This document shows, in pieces, positions 1 through 29,860 of a stretch of 64,000 bases of DNA. The position numbers and the translations under genes are program-made. The DNA is taken from the NCBI GenBank assembly GCA_021613375.1, contig CM038703.1:24788194-24852193 (forward strand), written 5' to 3'. Under the pieces are notes generated by a model. That model was not told the origin of the DNA, made no database searches, and saw only the letters and a program-made list of their open reading frames with translations. The stretch is from Megaleporinus macrocephalus. Taxonomy: Eukaryota; Chordata; Actinopteri; Characiformes; Anostomidae. Numbering within the stretch: position 1 is the stretch's first letter; each line of letters opens with the position of its first letter.

Positions 1-18137
<18,137 letters not shown>

Positions 18138-20858
18138 AGCATGAAACATACAGTTTGTGCACATGATGGACTCAAATTCTCTTTTCTGTGGTTGTGTTCT
18201 GATTTATTTTATGTTGCACATGCTCATGTGTATGTGCAAATATAGGTCAAGGATAATGTGCTTATATGCCTGCATGCACACAGCCTTAATAAATGCAGTG
18301 CAGTGTAATGTACATGTATATTGTCAAAGCTGTGTAGCCAAGGTCAACAGTTACAAATAAAAATGTCTGCATTAGAGACTAAAGACTTTAAAAAGAGCCG
18401 GTTTGCTTTCAAATACAAAGAAATATACTTCTTAGATGTTTTCACATGAACAGTAACTGGATAGACTATCTATATTTGTATACAAAAAAACTGAAATATC
18501 ATGATATTCTTTTTAATTTAAGCTATATTTTAGATAATGTGCATAAGAATAGTGTGCCCCAGTCCCTACGTGGTTTGTTTTAGTTGTTAAGTTTTGTATG
18601 CTTTACTCATGATACCAGGACCTGGCAAAAACCTCCAATGTAATTCTAATGTAATTTAAAGGGGCCTTCATATTCTTTTGCAAGAACAGTTTAACAGATT
18701 ACAGTCAAACTACACTACTAAGTCCCATTTACAACTGGAGCATAAAGTTCCTTTTAATGTAGTTTTAGAAAAACATAATGGAACAAACCAGTCAAAACAA
18801 GCTGTGTCTTGTTTGCAAGACAAAGTAGCAATACTCTGGAAGGATATGTATGATTTAGAAATTTTTTAATTTCATTACTATTGCTCACTCCTATTGCTGG
18901 CAAAAAGGTTTGAATACTGTTGTCTGAAAGGGCAGTAGTAGACAATTTGCCTGTGCTTAGAATGCAAAATATGTTTTTATTTTCGTTAGTAGGTCCTTAT
19001 TTTGTTGCTTTTACCTTTTGTCCAAAATTGTACCCTTTATTGTGTCTTATGTTTTTTTGTGTCTTATGTTTTTGTTGTCATTTCAATTGCATGGCCATCC
19101 AACATCCTGCACTCTAAATAGTGGCTTATGCTGTTTTATATATGCTCTATGGAATAGTACTGGAGAAAGCATCAAAGGAGAGAAATTAATTCTGAATTTA
19201 TATAAACATCATGCCATTGATCAGGGGTTATTTTGAGGCCAAATGTTCAAAAACAGTGTACTGTGAGATCTCTTACTGAAGGTGTTATTTAAAGTAGTAT
19301 CTATAGTTTGTAGTTAAGAATGTTTGTGATATTTGACATTTTTATGTACATTTTATTAATTAGATTGAATAATAATAATAAGATAATATGGACTAGTTTA
19401 AGGGTCATGATTTTCCTGAAATGTTTTTTTTTTATCTAAGGCATGCCAAGGCCAAGTGTTTTAGTTTTTTTGTGATTTCTTCTTCTTTACTCTTTATTTG
19501 CTTTTATTTGTATGCAGATGTAATCTATACACATTGCCAATTATTATGTACTGGTAGACAGGATAGAGGGTGACAGTATTTGTTGTGTATTTTGTCATCT
19601 GTATTATTTACACTTCTTGTTATTTTTATAATTTGTTGCATACTTTGGCCTGTGTCAAACAGTAATGGCTTCTTGTGTCAGTTAGGCCACTCCTATTTTT
19701 TGCCCTATATTTTGAGTATGTGTACTCATGACCATATCTGAAGTCATATGTTTGAAAATTAAAGCTGTAGCCCTGTTAACGATGCACACACTTCATCAGT
19801 GCCTTCAGAATTTGCTGTCCAACCCAACAAAGCACAGACATTTTTTAAATTACAGTAAACATTTTAAATGATTATCTGTGCTTGTTCTGTAAAATATACT
19901 CTAATACTTCATCTTTGTAATGAGGGGTTTATGAACTGTAACACTAATAAATATCATTCAGTATGTAGGAATCACTGATTATGCTAATGCAGTCTGGTCA
20001 CTGGGCTTGCTCAGAAATTTTATACATGCCACAGGATATTGTCGTATAGTAGGACATTAATTGCTTTAATAGACGTCAGTACAACCTAGAAAAAATATTT
20101 ATCTAGTGCTAGTTTGAATGAAACAGTGCAAAGTAATAAAATAAAAATTAGATTCTTACTTATTTATTCATTTGTCCCCTGTCTGTATATGCTGTCAGTA
20201 CAAACGACAGTAAAACTAATTATCTGGCCCTTTTGAAAACATTCTGAAATACTGATACAATTGTTGTGCTAATCCAGCACCTGTAGATTATGCTTAAAAC
20301 ATAAATGATCCTAAACACATTTAGAATCAAATCATGTATAAATGTTTCATTTACATATACTGTAATTTTGTGAATAATCTTTTTTCCAAAAAGAGATATT
20401 TGTGACATGAGGTGGAATAGCAATGTCATTGCATAAAGTGTTGTGCTTGATTAGTTTCATGTCCATTTTACTTTCTCTTCCATGTGGCATTTAACTTATC
20501 TCATGACACTCCACTTTGAGCTAGTACTTTTGATTACTACTTATTTGTTGCATATCTTCCATGCTGTAAATATGATAAGCTAAAATAAAAAATTACAGAA
20601 TTCAAACCACAATTCAAATGCAGAAGAGGACTAACAACCCGTATTAAAAAAGACTGCAAGTAAGATGGCTCCTATATGGAACCAGAGCACAAAAACTACT
20701 TCTATGCAAAAGCAATAAATTAAAGGTTACATTCTTTTGACTCACATTTGCCTTCTTCTTTAAGTGTTTAATTGCGTTGATTTATATTTTATCTTCAACG
20801 GGCATGCAGATGTGGTCAGGCAACACTTATTTTGTATGTTATGTCTTTAGCAATTTAT
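18138..20858. other. slc66a2 3' UTR and convergent intergenic region
   Basis: The 3' UTR of slc66a2 follows the stop codon. The rest is AT-rich with no element or gene I can support. The - strand kcng2-like fragment begins at its right edge, so any 3' UTR of that gene would also lie here. Confidence 0.6.
18356..18361 (+). terminator. slc66a2: Candidate polyadenylation signal of slc66a2
   Basis: A canonical AATAAA hexamer lies 219 bases after the stop codon. A further ATTAAA near 19757 could give a longer 3' UTR. Confidence 0.5.
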
Positions 20859-21287
20859 TTATCTCTTAGGATCTGCAATGCCACTTACTGGCAGCACCTG
20901 TGTGATCTGTGATTCTGTTAAAGGAGCTGTCTGTCTCTTGCAAGTTTTCATTGTTCTGAAACTTGATGCTGTCCTGTGAGTGAAGCTTGTGTTGTGCAAT
21001 GTGGCTTTGCTATTCTTCAGCTCCATGTAGGTATGGAATATAGATGTAACTGGCAATGCCATTATTAAGATTCCACAAAGGATGCTGCTCAGTTCCACCA
21101 CTTGTCCAGGAATACTGCATGGCACCATGTCACCATAGCCAACCATTTTCATGGAGATGATGGCCCCCCAGTAGCTGCCAGAGATGCTAGTGAACTCCTG
21201 GTTGGCAACCATCTCACTCTCAGCTAGGAAAATCAGTGGTGAGATTTGTGTTTGGATGAAGCAGGAAAATGCATAATTTACAAACAT
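20859..21287 (-). pseudogene. kcng2: KCNG2-like (Kv6) channel pore/S6 exon, probably degraded
   Basis: A 142-codon open frame matching the end of a KCNG-type modifier potassium-channel subunit: the S5 end (Leu-Ala-Glu-Ser-Glu-Met), the pore with Val-Gly-Tyr-Gly-Asp-Met-Val-Pro, then the Kv6-style S6 (Leu-Ser-Ser-Ile-Leu...Pro-Val-Thr-Ser-Ile-Phe-His-Thr) and a cytosolic tail. It is likely kcng2 because SLC66A2 and KCNG2 are neighbours in vertebrates. Oddities: the pore helix has Gly for the second Trp; the filter lead-in Thr-Thr is Lys-Met; about four residues after Phe-His-Thr are missing; S5 is poorly conserved. S1-S4 and the tetramerisation domain are not found upstream, where LINE debris begins. 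I infer a decaying copy. An alternative is a diverged real last exon. Confidence 0.65.
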
Positions 21288-21609
21288 ACCTTATCATCAT
21301 CATCATTATCGTCATGAGGGCAAATTGAAACTTCTCTAGAAAGTCTATCACATATGTCCAAAAGGAATGGCATTTATAATTTAGCTAATTAACTAATAAT
21401 AACTAGAACAACAGACTTGATTGCATAGGGTAAGTAAATATTCACAAATATTTACAAGAAGGGCCTGGGTTTGATTCCCAGCTAGGCAGCTACTGTCCTT
21501 TCTGAGTTGAGTTAGCTTGTTCTCCCCATGTCTGCAGAAAGGGGGTGCTCTGCTTTCCTCATAATCTTATAGAGGAGACATTAGTGTTTAGTGTCCAACA
21601 CGGAATGGT

Positions 21610-22103
21610 GCAAGAACTTTGAGCTTGTCACAAAGTATTGCTGTCCGTGGTGGAGTTTGTGATTGTCAAATGCAGACCTTTTTAGTCACCGCACGGCTTA
21701 GGAACTGTAAGGAGCTATCACTGAACAGCAAACATTGCACTCAGACAGACTGTTTATTGTTGCTGGAGATTTTAATCATGCAAATCTTAGTGTCACTGAT
21801 CCACAAATTCCAAAAGCCTGTGGACTTTCCAATGAGGGAGGCAAACACACTGGACCTTGTTTACACAAACATTTCTAGTGCACGCATGGTGCAAATCATC
21901 AAGGTTTTTCTTTCCCCATCACAGACATTAACATCATACACTGCATTGGAAAAGCCACCAGTATTGAAGATGATCCTACACACCGATCACACAAACTGTT
22001 CTCTTCTGCCATCAGGAAGAAGGTACCAGAGCATTTGGACCCTCACAACCCACAGTTTTTTCCCCACAAGTCATCTCTCATAGTCTAAACTGATGAATAC
22101 CTT

Positions 22104-22137
<34 letters not shown>

Positions 22138-22495
22138 AATGTTACCGTCTCGCGCCAATGCTTCAGCAACTTCAGACTATGTCTGAGATACTGTATATAA
22201 ATATAGCTTTTGTACAATGAGATGCCTTACTTAATCTAATTTATATATCCAATAACTTACTTGACCATATTGGTGGCTAGAACATCGTTTCCTTAGTGTC
22301 TGCTGTGTTCACATTCACCTGCTTGTCTGCTATCTGCTAGTATGTTACAAAATACACCTTTTTATTTATTGTACTTTCTTGTCTGTATATTGTATGATTT
22401 TGCACTTGTGTTTTTTGTTGCCCTTTGGTCCTGGAGGAGCATTGTTTAATTTCACTGTGTATTTGTATGTAGATGAAATGACAGCCTCTTGAATC
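21610..22495 (+). mobile_element. Internally deleted L2-like LINE
   Basis: Near 21760-21790 the Gly-Asp-Phe-Asn-His-Ala-Asn motif of the LINE endonuclease is readable. By 22000 the sequence has jumped to the far C-terminus (Leu-Leu-Pro-Ser-Gly-Arg-Arg-Tyr), so the reverse transcriptase is missing. A CA run and a 3' UTR follow, ending in TGTATGTAGATGAAATGACA, the same 3' end as the LINE at 60.06-62.76 kb. The element is therefore of that family and + oriented. Confidence 0.75.
22107..22132. repeat. (CA)n microsatellite
   Basis: About 13 CA units in the 3' part of the deleted LINE. Confidence 0.85.
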
Positions 22496-22613
22496 TTTTG
22501 TTTTGTTTGTATATATCTTCATACAGTGGAATTTCCCCTGCTTTATAAATATAAATATCTTTAACAAAGTAAGTTTTCGTGTATACATTTTTTTCAAACG
22601 TCTTAGAGGAAAA

Positions 22614-22762
22614 AGGACATGGGTCCTTTCTGTGTGGAGTTTGCATGTTTTCCCCGTGTCTGTGTGGATTTCCTCCCACAGTCTAAAGACATGCAGTCAG
22701 GTGAACTGGAGATGCTGCCTAGACACACTTGTGACTGGTGACCTGTCCACACTATAAAATAT
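22614..22762. repeat. Fish SINE/LINE tail-type repeat, copy 1
   Basis: It contains the widespread teleost core CTGTGTGGAGTTTGCATG, then TTTCCTCCCACAGTC, AAGACATGCAGTCAGG and ACTGGTGACCTGTCCA. It is truncated at both ends. A second copy is at 27305-27545 and a shorter one near 21475-21570. Confidence 0.7.
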
Positions 22763-23042
22763 CTTTTGACTTTTCATTTAAAAGAACAAACAATTATTTG
22801 TTAAATTGGCATAAAATGTTTAAAGTTCAACATCTTATTTAAGTTGACTTAACCGATGGCTAATTTTAAAAGTTAAATAACCCTTGTTGACAGTAATAAA
22901 CACCTATTCTTTCATTCATTTCAGGCCTGCAGCAAAAGATTAATGAGGTAGAAATAAATAAATAATAATGTGCTTTTAAACAGGTGATGTTAACAGGTGA
23001 CTGTAATTATGATTTGGTACAAAAGCAGTACCTACTAAGTTA
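22763..23042. other. Non-coding spacer
   Basis: AT-rich sequence without a recognisable gene or element. Confidence 0.5.
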
Positions 23043-23195
23043 CAGTGGGTACGGAAAGTTTTCAGACCCCTTTAACTTGTTCACTCTTTTTCATTGCAGC
23101 CATTTGCTAAAATCGAAAAATGTTCATTTTGGTTCTCATTAATATACACTTAACACCCCATCTTGACAGAAAAAACAGAAATGTACCACTAGTAC
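23043..23195. mobile_element. Tc1-like element end (fragment)
   Basis: It begins after a TA with CAGTGGGTACGGAAAGTTTT, a typical fish Tc1 terminus, and continues through ATTGCAGCCATTTGCTAAAA and AACACCCCATCTTGACAGAA. It then breaks off; no transposase region or opposite end is present nearby. Confidence 0.75.
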
Positions 23196-23499
23196 CGGGT
23201 CTGTACACGTGCCAAAGTCCATTCCACTCCAAAATCCACATCGTGCATCTGCTTTAAAACATCTTGGCAAAGCATACACATAGATTTTTCAACCTTTGAA
23301 CCAAGTAGTCATAACGGTGTTAGTCACAGATGCTTTCCACTACAGATGAATTGGATGTTCCATCCTGAGGTCCAGAGTGTTCCTCTACCCCCACTGCACT
23401 GAGCTCCAAAGGAGTAATTTCACCAGCATTCTGAGCACTATACAGTTCAAGATTGCTCTGCACTCCTTGGAGGTGAACTTGGCTATTTTCCTTAGCGGG

Positions 23500-24328
23500 C
23501 ATGTCTGTCGAAACAGTCTCCATGACACAACATCTGCGTTGTGGTGGTGACGTCCAGGTCGATGCCTACAGATCTGGTGACCAAGAAGCTCACAGCCTAG
23601 TCAGAGCCCACCTCAGAAGAGGCATCTCCAAGGCTAAACACTGCTACAAACAGTGGATTAAAGAGAACTTCAACTCCTCTCACCCTTGGCGTTTGTGGCG
23701 AGGCATACGCACAATAACTGACTATAGGCCGTCGAGCCCTGCTCCCCATACCTCACTGTCTGATAAGCTCAACCATTTTATGCTCGCTTTGACAGAGAGA
23801 ATAAGGTGATCTCCTAGATGGACTTACTACCAGGTGAGCAGCCACTCACTCTCTCCACCACATACATCTGCCACACACTGCGCAGGGTGAATGCTCGCAA
23901 GGCAGCAGGCCCAGATGAAGTACCTGGCCGTGTGCTAAAAGCTTGTGCCGATCATTTTCAACCTGTCGCTGGCCCAGTTGTTCATCCCAACCATCTTTAA
24001 GACTGCCTAAGATTGTGCCAGTGCCAAAACATTCGACTGCTTCTGCCCTGAATGATTTCCGCCCCATCGCCCTTACCCCCATCATTTCCACGTGCTTCGA
24101 AAGACTAGTTTCTTGTCATGTGATATCATGTCTGCCTGCTGCACTGGAATTACACCAGTTTGCCTACAAATTGAACAGGTCAACTGAAGATGCCATCTCT
24201 CCGGCGCTTCACACTGTCCTGTCCCACCTGGACTTCTAAAACTCATATGTTAGAATGCTGTTTATCGACTTTAGTTCAACATTCAACTCTGTGATCCCCT
24301 CTAAGCTGATCTCCAAGCTTAGGCAGCT
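23500..24328 (+). mobile_element. LINE reverse-transcriptase fragment
   Basis: Reading the + strand with frame changes gives the region before and into the reverse transcriptase of an L2/Jockey-like LINE: Arg-Arg-Val-Asn-Ala-Arg-Lys-Ala-Ala-Gly-Pro-Asp (near 23885), Asn-Asp-Phe-Arg-Pro-Ile-Ala-Leu-Thr-Pro (near 24050), Phe-Ala-Tyr-Lys-Leu-Asn-Arg-Ser-Thr-Glu-Asp-Ala (near 24160) and Met-Leu-Phe-Ile-Asp-Phe-Ser-Ser (near 24255). Frameshifts and stops (for example TAA near 24237) break it. It ends abruptly against the Gypsy-like fragment at about 24328. Confidence 0.8.
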
Positions 24329-24530
24329 CCAGGTCTGTGGCGGTGCCTTGTGCTGAAACAATGTGACCTAGTCGATGGATTACTTGATGATGGAAAAGGC
24401 AGCATTCAGCTGGTTTTAGATTCCGATTAGCTTGCCGGAGGCGATTGAACACTTGAGAAAGGCGCTGGAGCATCTCGGCCATATCCTTTTCCAGCACTAT
24501 GATGTCGTCTAGGTACACCAGACACGTCTC

Positions 24531-24824
24531 TCACTGCAGGCCTGCTAGAACGCTATCCATTAGGTGCTGAAACGTTGCAGGTGCATTGCAAAGTCTGAAA
24601 GGCATAACGTTCCAGGTAAATAAGCCTTTCCTGCTGCAACAAGCCAACCCACGACATTCCTCAGCATTCAGTGCAGCAGCGCTGTCTCTATACAACGGTT
24701 GCAAATGGGGAGGAACAACTAGAAAGCTCTGACTAGCTTGGAATGGCTTGGCAGGTGGAGCACCAAAAGGAGACTGGATAACATCAGCAGCCTGAAGAAG
24801 CCCAGCTGTAGCACCTTTCTTCAC
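24531..24824 (-). pseudogene. Gypsy RT N-terminal fragment
   Basis: It reads as the end of the fingers/palm region: an Asn-Ala-Glu-Glu-Cys-Arg-Gly-Leu-Ala block, then Phe-Thr-Trp-Asn-Val-Met-Pro-Phe-Arg-Leu. The conserved Phe-x-x-Met-Pro-Phe-x-Leu-x-Asn-Ala motif is present, but upstream RT motifs are scrambled or missing. Confidence 0.65.
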
Positions 24825-25317
24825 CTCTACTGGAGTTGTTCCAGGATTGTAAAGCCGGATCGACCACCACTCTCGCCACTAGGAGACAATGTTTTTTGAC
24901 AAAACCTTTGGTTGGATTCAGCATGACATCACCATGGACAGGTTCACGAAAGTGTGCATACCCAGAAATTATGTATTCACATCCGTATTTAAGAACAGTT
25001 GTGCATGCCACCCTGACAATATGCGCTCTTGGTTTGTTCTGTGGGTAGGGTATTTGTTCCCCAAACAGCACAATCTTTCTGCTGCCGAAATCAAGATGGG
25101 CTTTCGATTGCTCCAGAAAAGGGTGACCGAGAATAGTTTCAGCGTTCCCTGCAATGTCTGCCACAATAAAGTTCACACTTACTGTATGGGTGCCAATCTG
25201 GACAGGCAGATGTACTTCTTCACAAACACTTACATTTTCAGAACCAATGCCTTGTAATGACTCTATGATTGAGAACTGCAAACAAGGCTTGACATCATCA
25301 TCAATATCTAATATCAC
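24784..25317 (-). pseudogene. Gypsy protease-region fragment
   Basis: A 177-codon open piece. It contains the late part of a retropepsin-like domain (Ile-Val-Ala-Asp-Ile...Ile-Leu-Gly-His-Pro-Phe-Leu, the flap-to-Gly-x-Asp/His-Phe region). The catalytic Asp-Ser/Thr-Gly at the start is not seen. Confidence 0.6.
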
Positions 25318-25760
25318 TCCAGTTTATTTTTCCATCCTCACTAGACTTTGGTTTATGTTGCTTGGAATTGAATTTTTGAGGCTTCAGGATATGTTTTACA
25401 GATAATGCTTCCTGATTTTCTCCTTTAACTTCATTGTGTTCCACATTTTTACACACAGTAGCAGTTCTTACTTTATGCTCTGTTGTTTGTACCCTAGGCT
25501 GCATCAGACGAGTAACATTAGCAGCTGCATGTTTTGTCGTTTCGTACCTGTGAGCAAGCTCATATGCCCGTACCAGCGTGCGTGGACACTTCCAACAACT
25601 TCTGGGCCATCCCGGCATCATCCATTGCATTAGTAAATACTTTCACACTAATACTCTCTTGCTCAGCTTCAGAATGGTCTGCATACACAATAGACACTTT
25701 CTCATAGATATCATCTCTCAGAGCATGTAGTGGCTCACCTGGCTTATGCACTCTTTCCTA
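25301..25760 (-). pseudogene. Gypsy gag C-terminal fragment
   Basis: A run from a gag-like stretch (Leu-His-Ala-Leu-Arg-Asp-Asp-Ile-Tyr, near 25720) through a repeated Val-Arg-Ala-Tyr-Glu-Leu-Ala-His-Arg-Tyr-Glu block into a basic linker. No zinc knuckle was found. Confidence 0.5.
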
Positions 25761-25779
25761 TATATATAAAAACAAGGTC

Positions 25780-26260
25780 TCAAACCACTTACCACTTATC
25801 TGTTGCATTTAATATGTACTGACATTTCGGCAAATAGTCCAGTAAGGTCAATGCCAATGAGATCCCAAACATGTTATTGAATGCACTTACCATAATACAC
25901 TGAAGTGGCTGTGCTGTGGTTTTCCCACTTTCTGATATCTGCCACATTCCAAGACCTTAAGATATAAATTTGTCAAGATACTATGTCCCTTCCTATTATT
26001 TAAAAAAATAAAAATACTCCAAAATCATACCCAATTTTCAACATCAGTCGTCATGCCTGGCTAGTAAAACCTTGCACACATGGCAGCCTGAGTCTTCATG
26101 ATGCCCGAGTGGCCACCATTGAGTGAAACTCCCCAAAACTCCCCTGGCTTCCTCCATTGTTTTAACAGTCTTTCTTCTGCCTTCAAAAAAGATTTCTCTA
26201 TCTGAAATGAAAAAGAAACCACACAAAGATTTGTAGTAGGAAACACATTCCTACATAGTC
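25780..26260 (-). pseudogene. Retroelement integrase fragment, displaced
   Basis: - strand reading shows an integrase zinc-binding region (Gly-Gly-His-Ser-Gly-Ile-Met-Lys-Thr-Gln...Cys-Ala-Arg-Phe-Tyr, followed by Trp-Pro-Gly-Met in the neighbouring frame), then a weak catalytic-domain start near 25860. It lies upstream of gag in the - orientation, which is the wrong order for one Gypsy element, so it is either rearranged or from another element. Confidence 0.6.
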
Positions 26261-26775
26261 TATAAAACTATCCTACCTGATGCTGGAATCACGTTCTGAT
26301 AAGGTAATCTGTAAAACTATCCTACCTACAGTATTGATGCTGGAATCACGTCCTGATAAGGTAATGTGGTCTGTAAAACTATCCTACTTACAGTATTGCT
26401 ACTGGGAGCACTTTTTCATAAAGTAATGTAGTCTATAAAACTGCCCTACCTACAGCATTGCTGCTGAAAGCACATTCTGATAAAGTAATATAGTCTATAA
26501 AACTATCCTACCTACGGCATTATTGCTGGAAGCACATTCTAATAAGGTAATATAACCTATAAAACTATCCTATCAACAGTATTGCTGCTGGAAGCACGTT
26601 CTGATAAGGTATTGTAGTCATTAAAACTATCCTACCTACAGTATTGATGCTGGAAGCATATTCTGATAAGTTTATATTTTCCATAAAATTGTTCTAACTA
26701 CAGTATTGACACTGGAATTAAAATCTGAATGGTTATATAGTCTATAAAATTGTTCTACCTACAATATGAATCTTG
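26258..26775. repeat. 62-bp tandem repeat array
   Basis: About eight copies of a roughly 62-bp unit containing TATAAAACTATCCTACCTAC, AGTATTGCTGCTGGAAGCAC and TTCTGATAAGGTAAT. The first spacing is shorter (about 50 bases); the rest are 61-63. Copies diverge gradually towards the right end. Confidence 0.9.
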
Positions 26776-27304
26776 AAATACTCGAATGTAAATATACAAT
26801 ACAGAGTCAAAAACAGGGGTATTTAATTAGAACTCAGTACAGTCCAGACAGAGGAAATTTCCTCAGGCCCAAGTCCGGTCCCTCATAATTTCTAACTTGT
26901 GTTATGATTCAATGCCATATTCTGCCATATAGTGGAGTAGCCTAATATCAGCATTTTGTCATCAGCAACTGAAAGACAAAACAAATTACAAATACCATTT
27001 AGTATATTTCAATAATATTTATTGTTTTAAATGCTAAACTGAATGAACTATGTTTTTCTCACTTCAAGTAAAAACAAGGGCTACACTAAAAATGCTATTG
27101 AAAAAAGTGCATCATAACATGCTTATTTAGAGAACAAGTAAATACAACATGGATTCTTGTTAACTCAATTTTACATCTCAACAGTTTATTTCCCTCTTGT
27201 ATTCATCTCTCACACTTTCTCTTGTTTAGTGAGAGAAGTGAGCTTCTGGTTGTCCGGCCAGGACTTTAAATCTGGGCAGAAATTTCTCACATTCTCACAC
27301 ACAT
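26776..27304. other. Non-coding spacer
   Basis: AT-rich; no supported gene or element. Confidence 0.5.
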
Positions 27305-27545
27305 ATGAGATACATGGGCTGTTCTGTGTGGAATTTCAATATTCTCCTCATGCTTGAGTGGGTTTCCTTCGGGTACTCAGGTTTCCTCCCACAGTCCAAA
27401 CACATGCCTGTTAGGTTGATCAGTCACTCTGAATTACCCGTAGGTGGGAGTGTGTGTTGTCCATGCAATGGATTGGCAACCTGCCCATGGTGTACCCTGC
27501 CTTTGCCCGATGATGCTGGGATTGGCTCCAGCCCCTCCCAGTGAG
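27305..27545. repeat. Fish SINE/LINE tail-type repeat, copy 2
   Basis: It has the same core as 22614-22762, with a longer right part (CAATGGATTGGCAACCTGCC, then GGTGTACCCTGCCTTTGCCC and GGCTCCAGCCCCTCCCAG), which matches the usual 3' half of this abundant repeat. Confidence 0.75.
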
Positions 27546-29769
27546 ATATACATGACTGCTTTGAATTAAGTCGTTCTCTCTGACTCACTTTACTGTCCGA
27601 CTTTGTATCTTGCCTGTGTGCGCGCCGCACTTCCGAATCTGCTCAGATCTGATTGGCTGGTGCCTTTGGTGATCTTACAGCGCACGAGATTGGTCTGTAA
27701 GTTTACTGTACCGCCAAACCCATATACCGTAAAGACAAGAAAAGCTGCGCTGCTTAAGATAAACACTGTCGAAATTAAATCTCAATAGTTTATCGCTTTG
27801 GGTCCGCATTGGACAACGTCTGGGTTCGGACCCGGACCACGGCCCCCCTATTAGTGACCTCTGGTCTAAAACATACACAACACACCCACCGACCACTTGT
27901 ACCTACAATCATTGGCCATTTCATCCACTCTACTTACCATGCACAATGCATCTGGAAAGTCTTCAGACCCTTTCACTTTTTCCCATTTTATGTCAAGATC
28001 TTGTGCTAAATTCAATTATCCCCTTATCAATTCACACTCAATACCCTATAATGAAAGAGTGATTTTTTTTTTCATTTGCAAATATAGGAAAGACTAAAAC
28101 ATTACATTGACATAAGTATTCAGAGCCTAAGCAATGACACTTTAAATTTAGCTCTGAGTGTCTCCCATTTCTCTTGATCATCTGTGCGAGTTTTTACACA
28201 TTAATTGAAGTCCATCTGTGGTAAATTCAACAGACAGGACAGGATTTGGAAAGACATGCGCGTGTCTATATAAGATCTCACAGCTAACAACCAGTGCAGA
28301 TCAGTAAAAACCAAGCCATGAGGAGGAAAGAACTTTGGAGTAGGCTGCAAAAAAAATCTGCTGCACTCCACCAATCTGGGCTTTATCGCAGAGTGGCCAG
28401 ACTGAAGCCTTTCCTTAGTAAAAAGCACCTAAACCCCTCTCAAACAGATTGTCTGGTCTTTTGGCCACAATTATAAGCGTCATGTCCTACCCAATATCAT
28501 CCCTACATGCTGTGGGATTATTTTTTAGCGCATGGGTTTATTTTTCAGACTGGGCCGAAGGTTTACCTTCCAACAAGACAGTGACCCCAATTACACAGCC
28601 AGGTGGTCCTGTTGGGGCAAAGATGCTTTAACTAAGTACTAAGTAAAGGGTGTGAACATTTTAGTTAAAAGACAATGTGTTACGACTCCTGGTTGTAATA
28701 GCCATTTTTTTTTATGTCTATTAGTGGCCATGTTGTGTGTGTGTGTGCTTTCTGACACTGTGTGCAGGTCCACTACTGACCACTAGGAGAGCCTAATAGT
28801 ATAAATAATTGTCAAGTGGCCATCTTGGGGGACGTTCAGGGTTCTCTCCTTTGACCTGACCTGGAACAACTCCTGCCCAGACCAGCTTCCACCACATTTT
28901 TCCATTTAGCTACAGTTCTGTTAGGTTCCATAAGATATCTGTGCGACGTAGGGGGCGGGTGCCTTTTGTTTATCTACCCCTTTCTCCTGTTTTGTGGCAG
29001 GGAGTTAGGGGTAGTTTTGTGTATTTTTGTTTGCTTTGTTTTTAGTTTAGTTAGTTTTCTTTCTTCAGTTGTTTTGTTTGTTGTTTTGGTGTTTGCCCGT
29101 TCCTGAAGTCAGTGTCCCATCCATCACTCCTTTGTTGACAATAAACTTGCACTTTCCTGGTTTGAACAGTGTCCGGTGTTTGGTCTGGCAGAGGTCAGGG
29201 GCGAGAACCCACTCTCAATTTCAGTTACGACCTGCCCCTAGACCAGGGGTGCGTTTCCCGTACAACGATGGAGGTTAGCATTGAACTAACATGGTACGAT
29301 GCATCGTTAAACTAACTAACATCTGAAAGCATGACTGTTTTCCAAGACTGTCGTACTTTGTTCGTACCACAGTGGTTCGAACTATGTAACCACTGTAGTC
29401 TGAACTACACAGTTTCCAGATGTGTTCGGTCTGATTCTCACAGCAGGGAAACTTACAAACCTTGGAATATATTACCAAAATATGACAATTGTGATCGAAA
29501 TCATGTAATTAATGTTCGCTACTCATATCTGAAAATACTGTAATCATATAACTAACGACCCAAAATGACAACATGATAGAATCAACAATTAAATTTAATA
29601 AAAATATCAATCATTAAAAAAAAATTATTATTTATTTTAGAAGAAAAAATACAATAACTATTAGCAGGTCCAATGCATTCATAGGCACAGGAAAATATAT
29701 CATATGCGGAAAGAAATAATAAATAAATGAACACATGGTTATTAATAAGATGGAGCGTAAAGAATCAAA

Positions 29770-29860
29770 CACGTTCTTCAGTAGTGTAGTGGAATGAACG
29801 TGTGAGGATGATGCATTCGGAAACACATAGACCTGAGTTTGAAACCTGGTGGCTGATGTG
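29770..29860 (+). repeat. tRNA-like SINE head
   Basis: It has an A-box-like TAGTGTAGTGG and, about 50 bases on, a B-box-like AGTTTGAAACC. The cloverleaf is not intact, so this is a tRNA-derived SINE or decayed tRNA, not a working tRNA gene. Confidence 0.35.

Larger units (their letters stand above)
24276..25760 (-). mobile_element. Gypsy-like retroelement remnant: gag end, protease, RT start
   Basis: On the - strand, a gag end (about 25760-25301) is followed by a protease-like domain (25317-24784) and the first part of a reverse transcriptase (24824-24276). The RT keeps a Met-Pro-Phe-Arg-Leu-Cys-Asn-Ala-Pro-Ala-Thr-Phe-Gln block (near 24600) and the catalytic Tyr-Leu-Asp-Asp-Ile-Ile-Val motif (near 24515). 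The pieces lie in three open frames separated by shifts and stops. No LTRs were seen. It is directly joined to the LINE fragment at its 3' side. Confidence 0.75.

Noticed and set aside
21619..22083. 154-codon + strand open frame as a host gene
   Set aside because: Its pieces are LINE endonuclease and RT C-terminal sequence in mixed frames.
23320..23523. 67-codon - strand open frame beside the LINE fragment
   Set aside because: Protein-like composition but no recognisable motif, and it overlaps LINE debris.
29770..29860. Possible tRNA gene
   Set aside because: Box-like motifs are present, but the stems do not pair into a cloverleaf; kept only as a SINE-like repeat.
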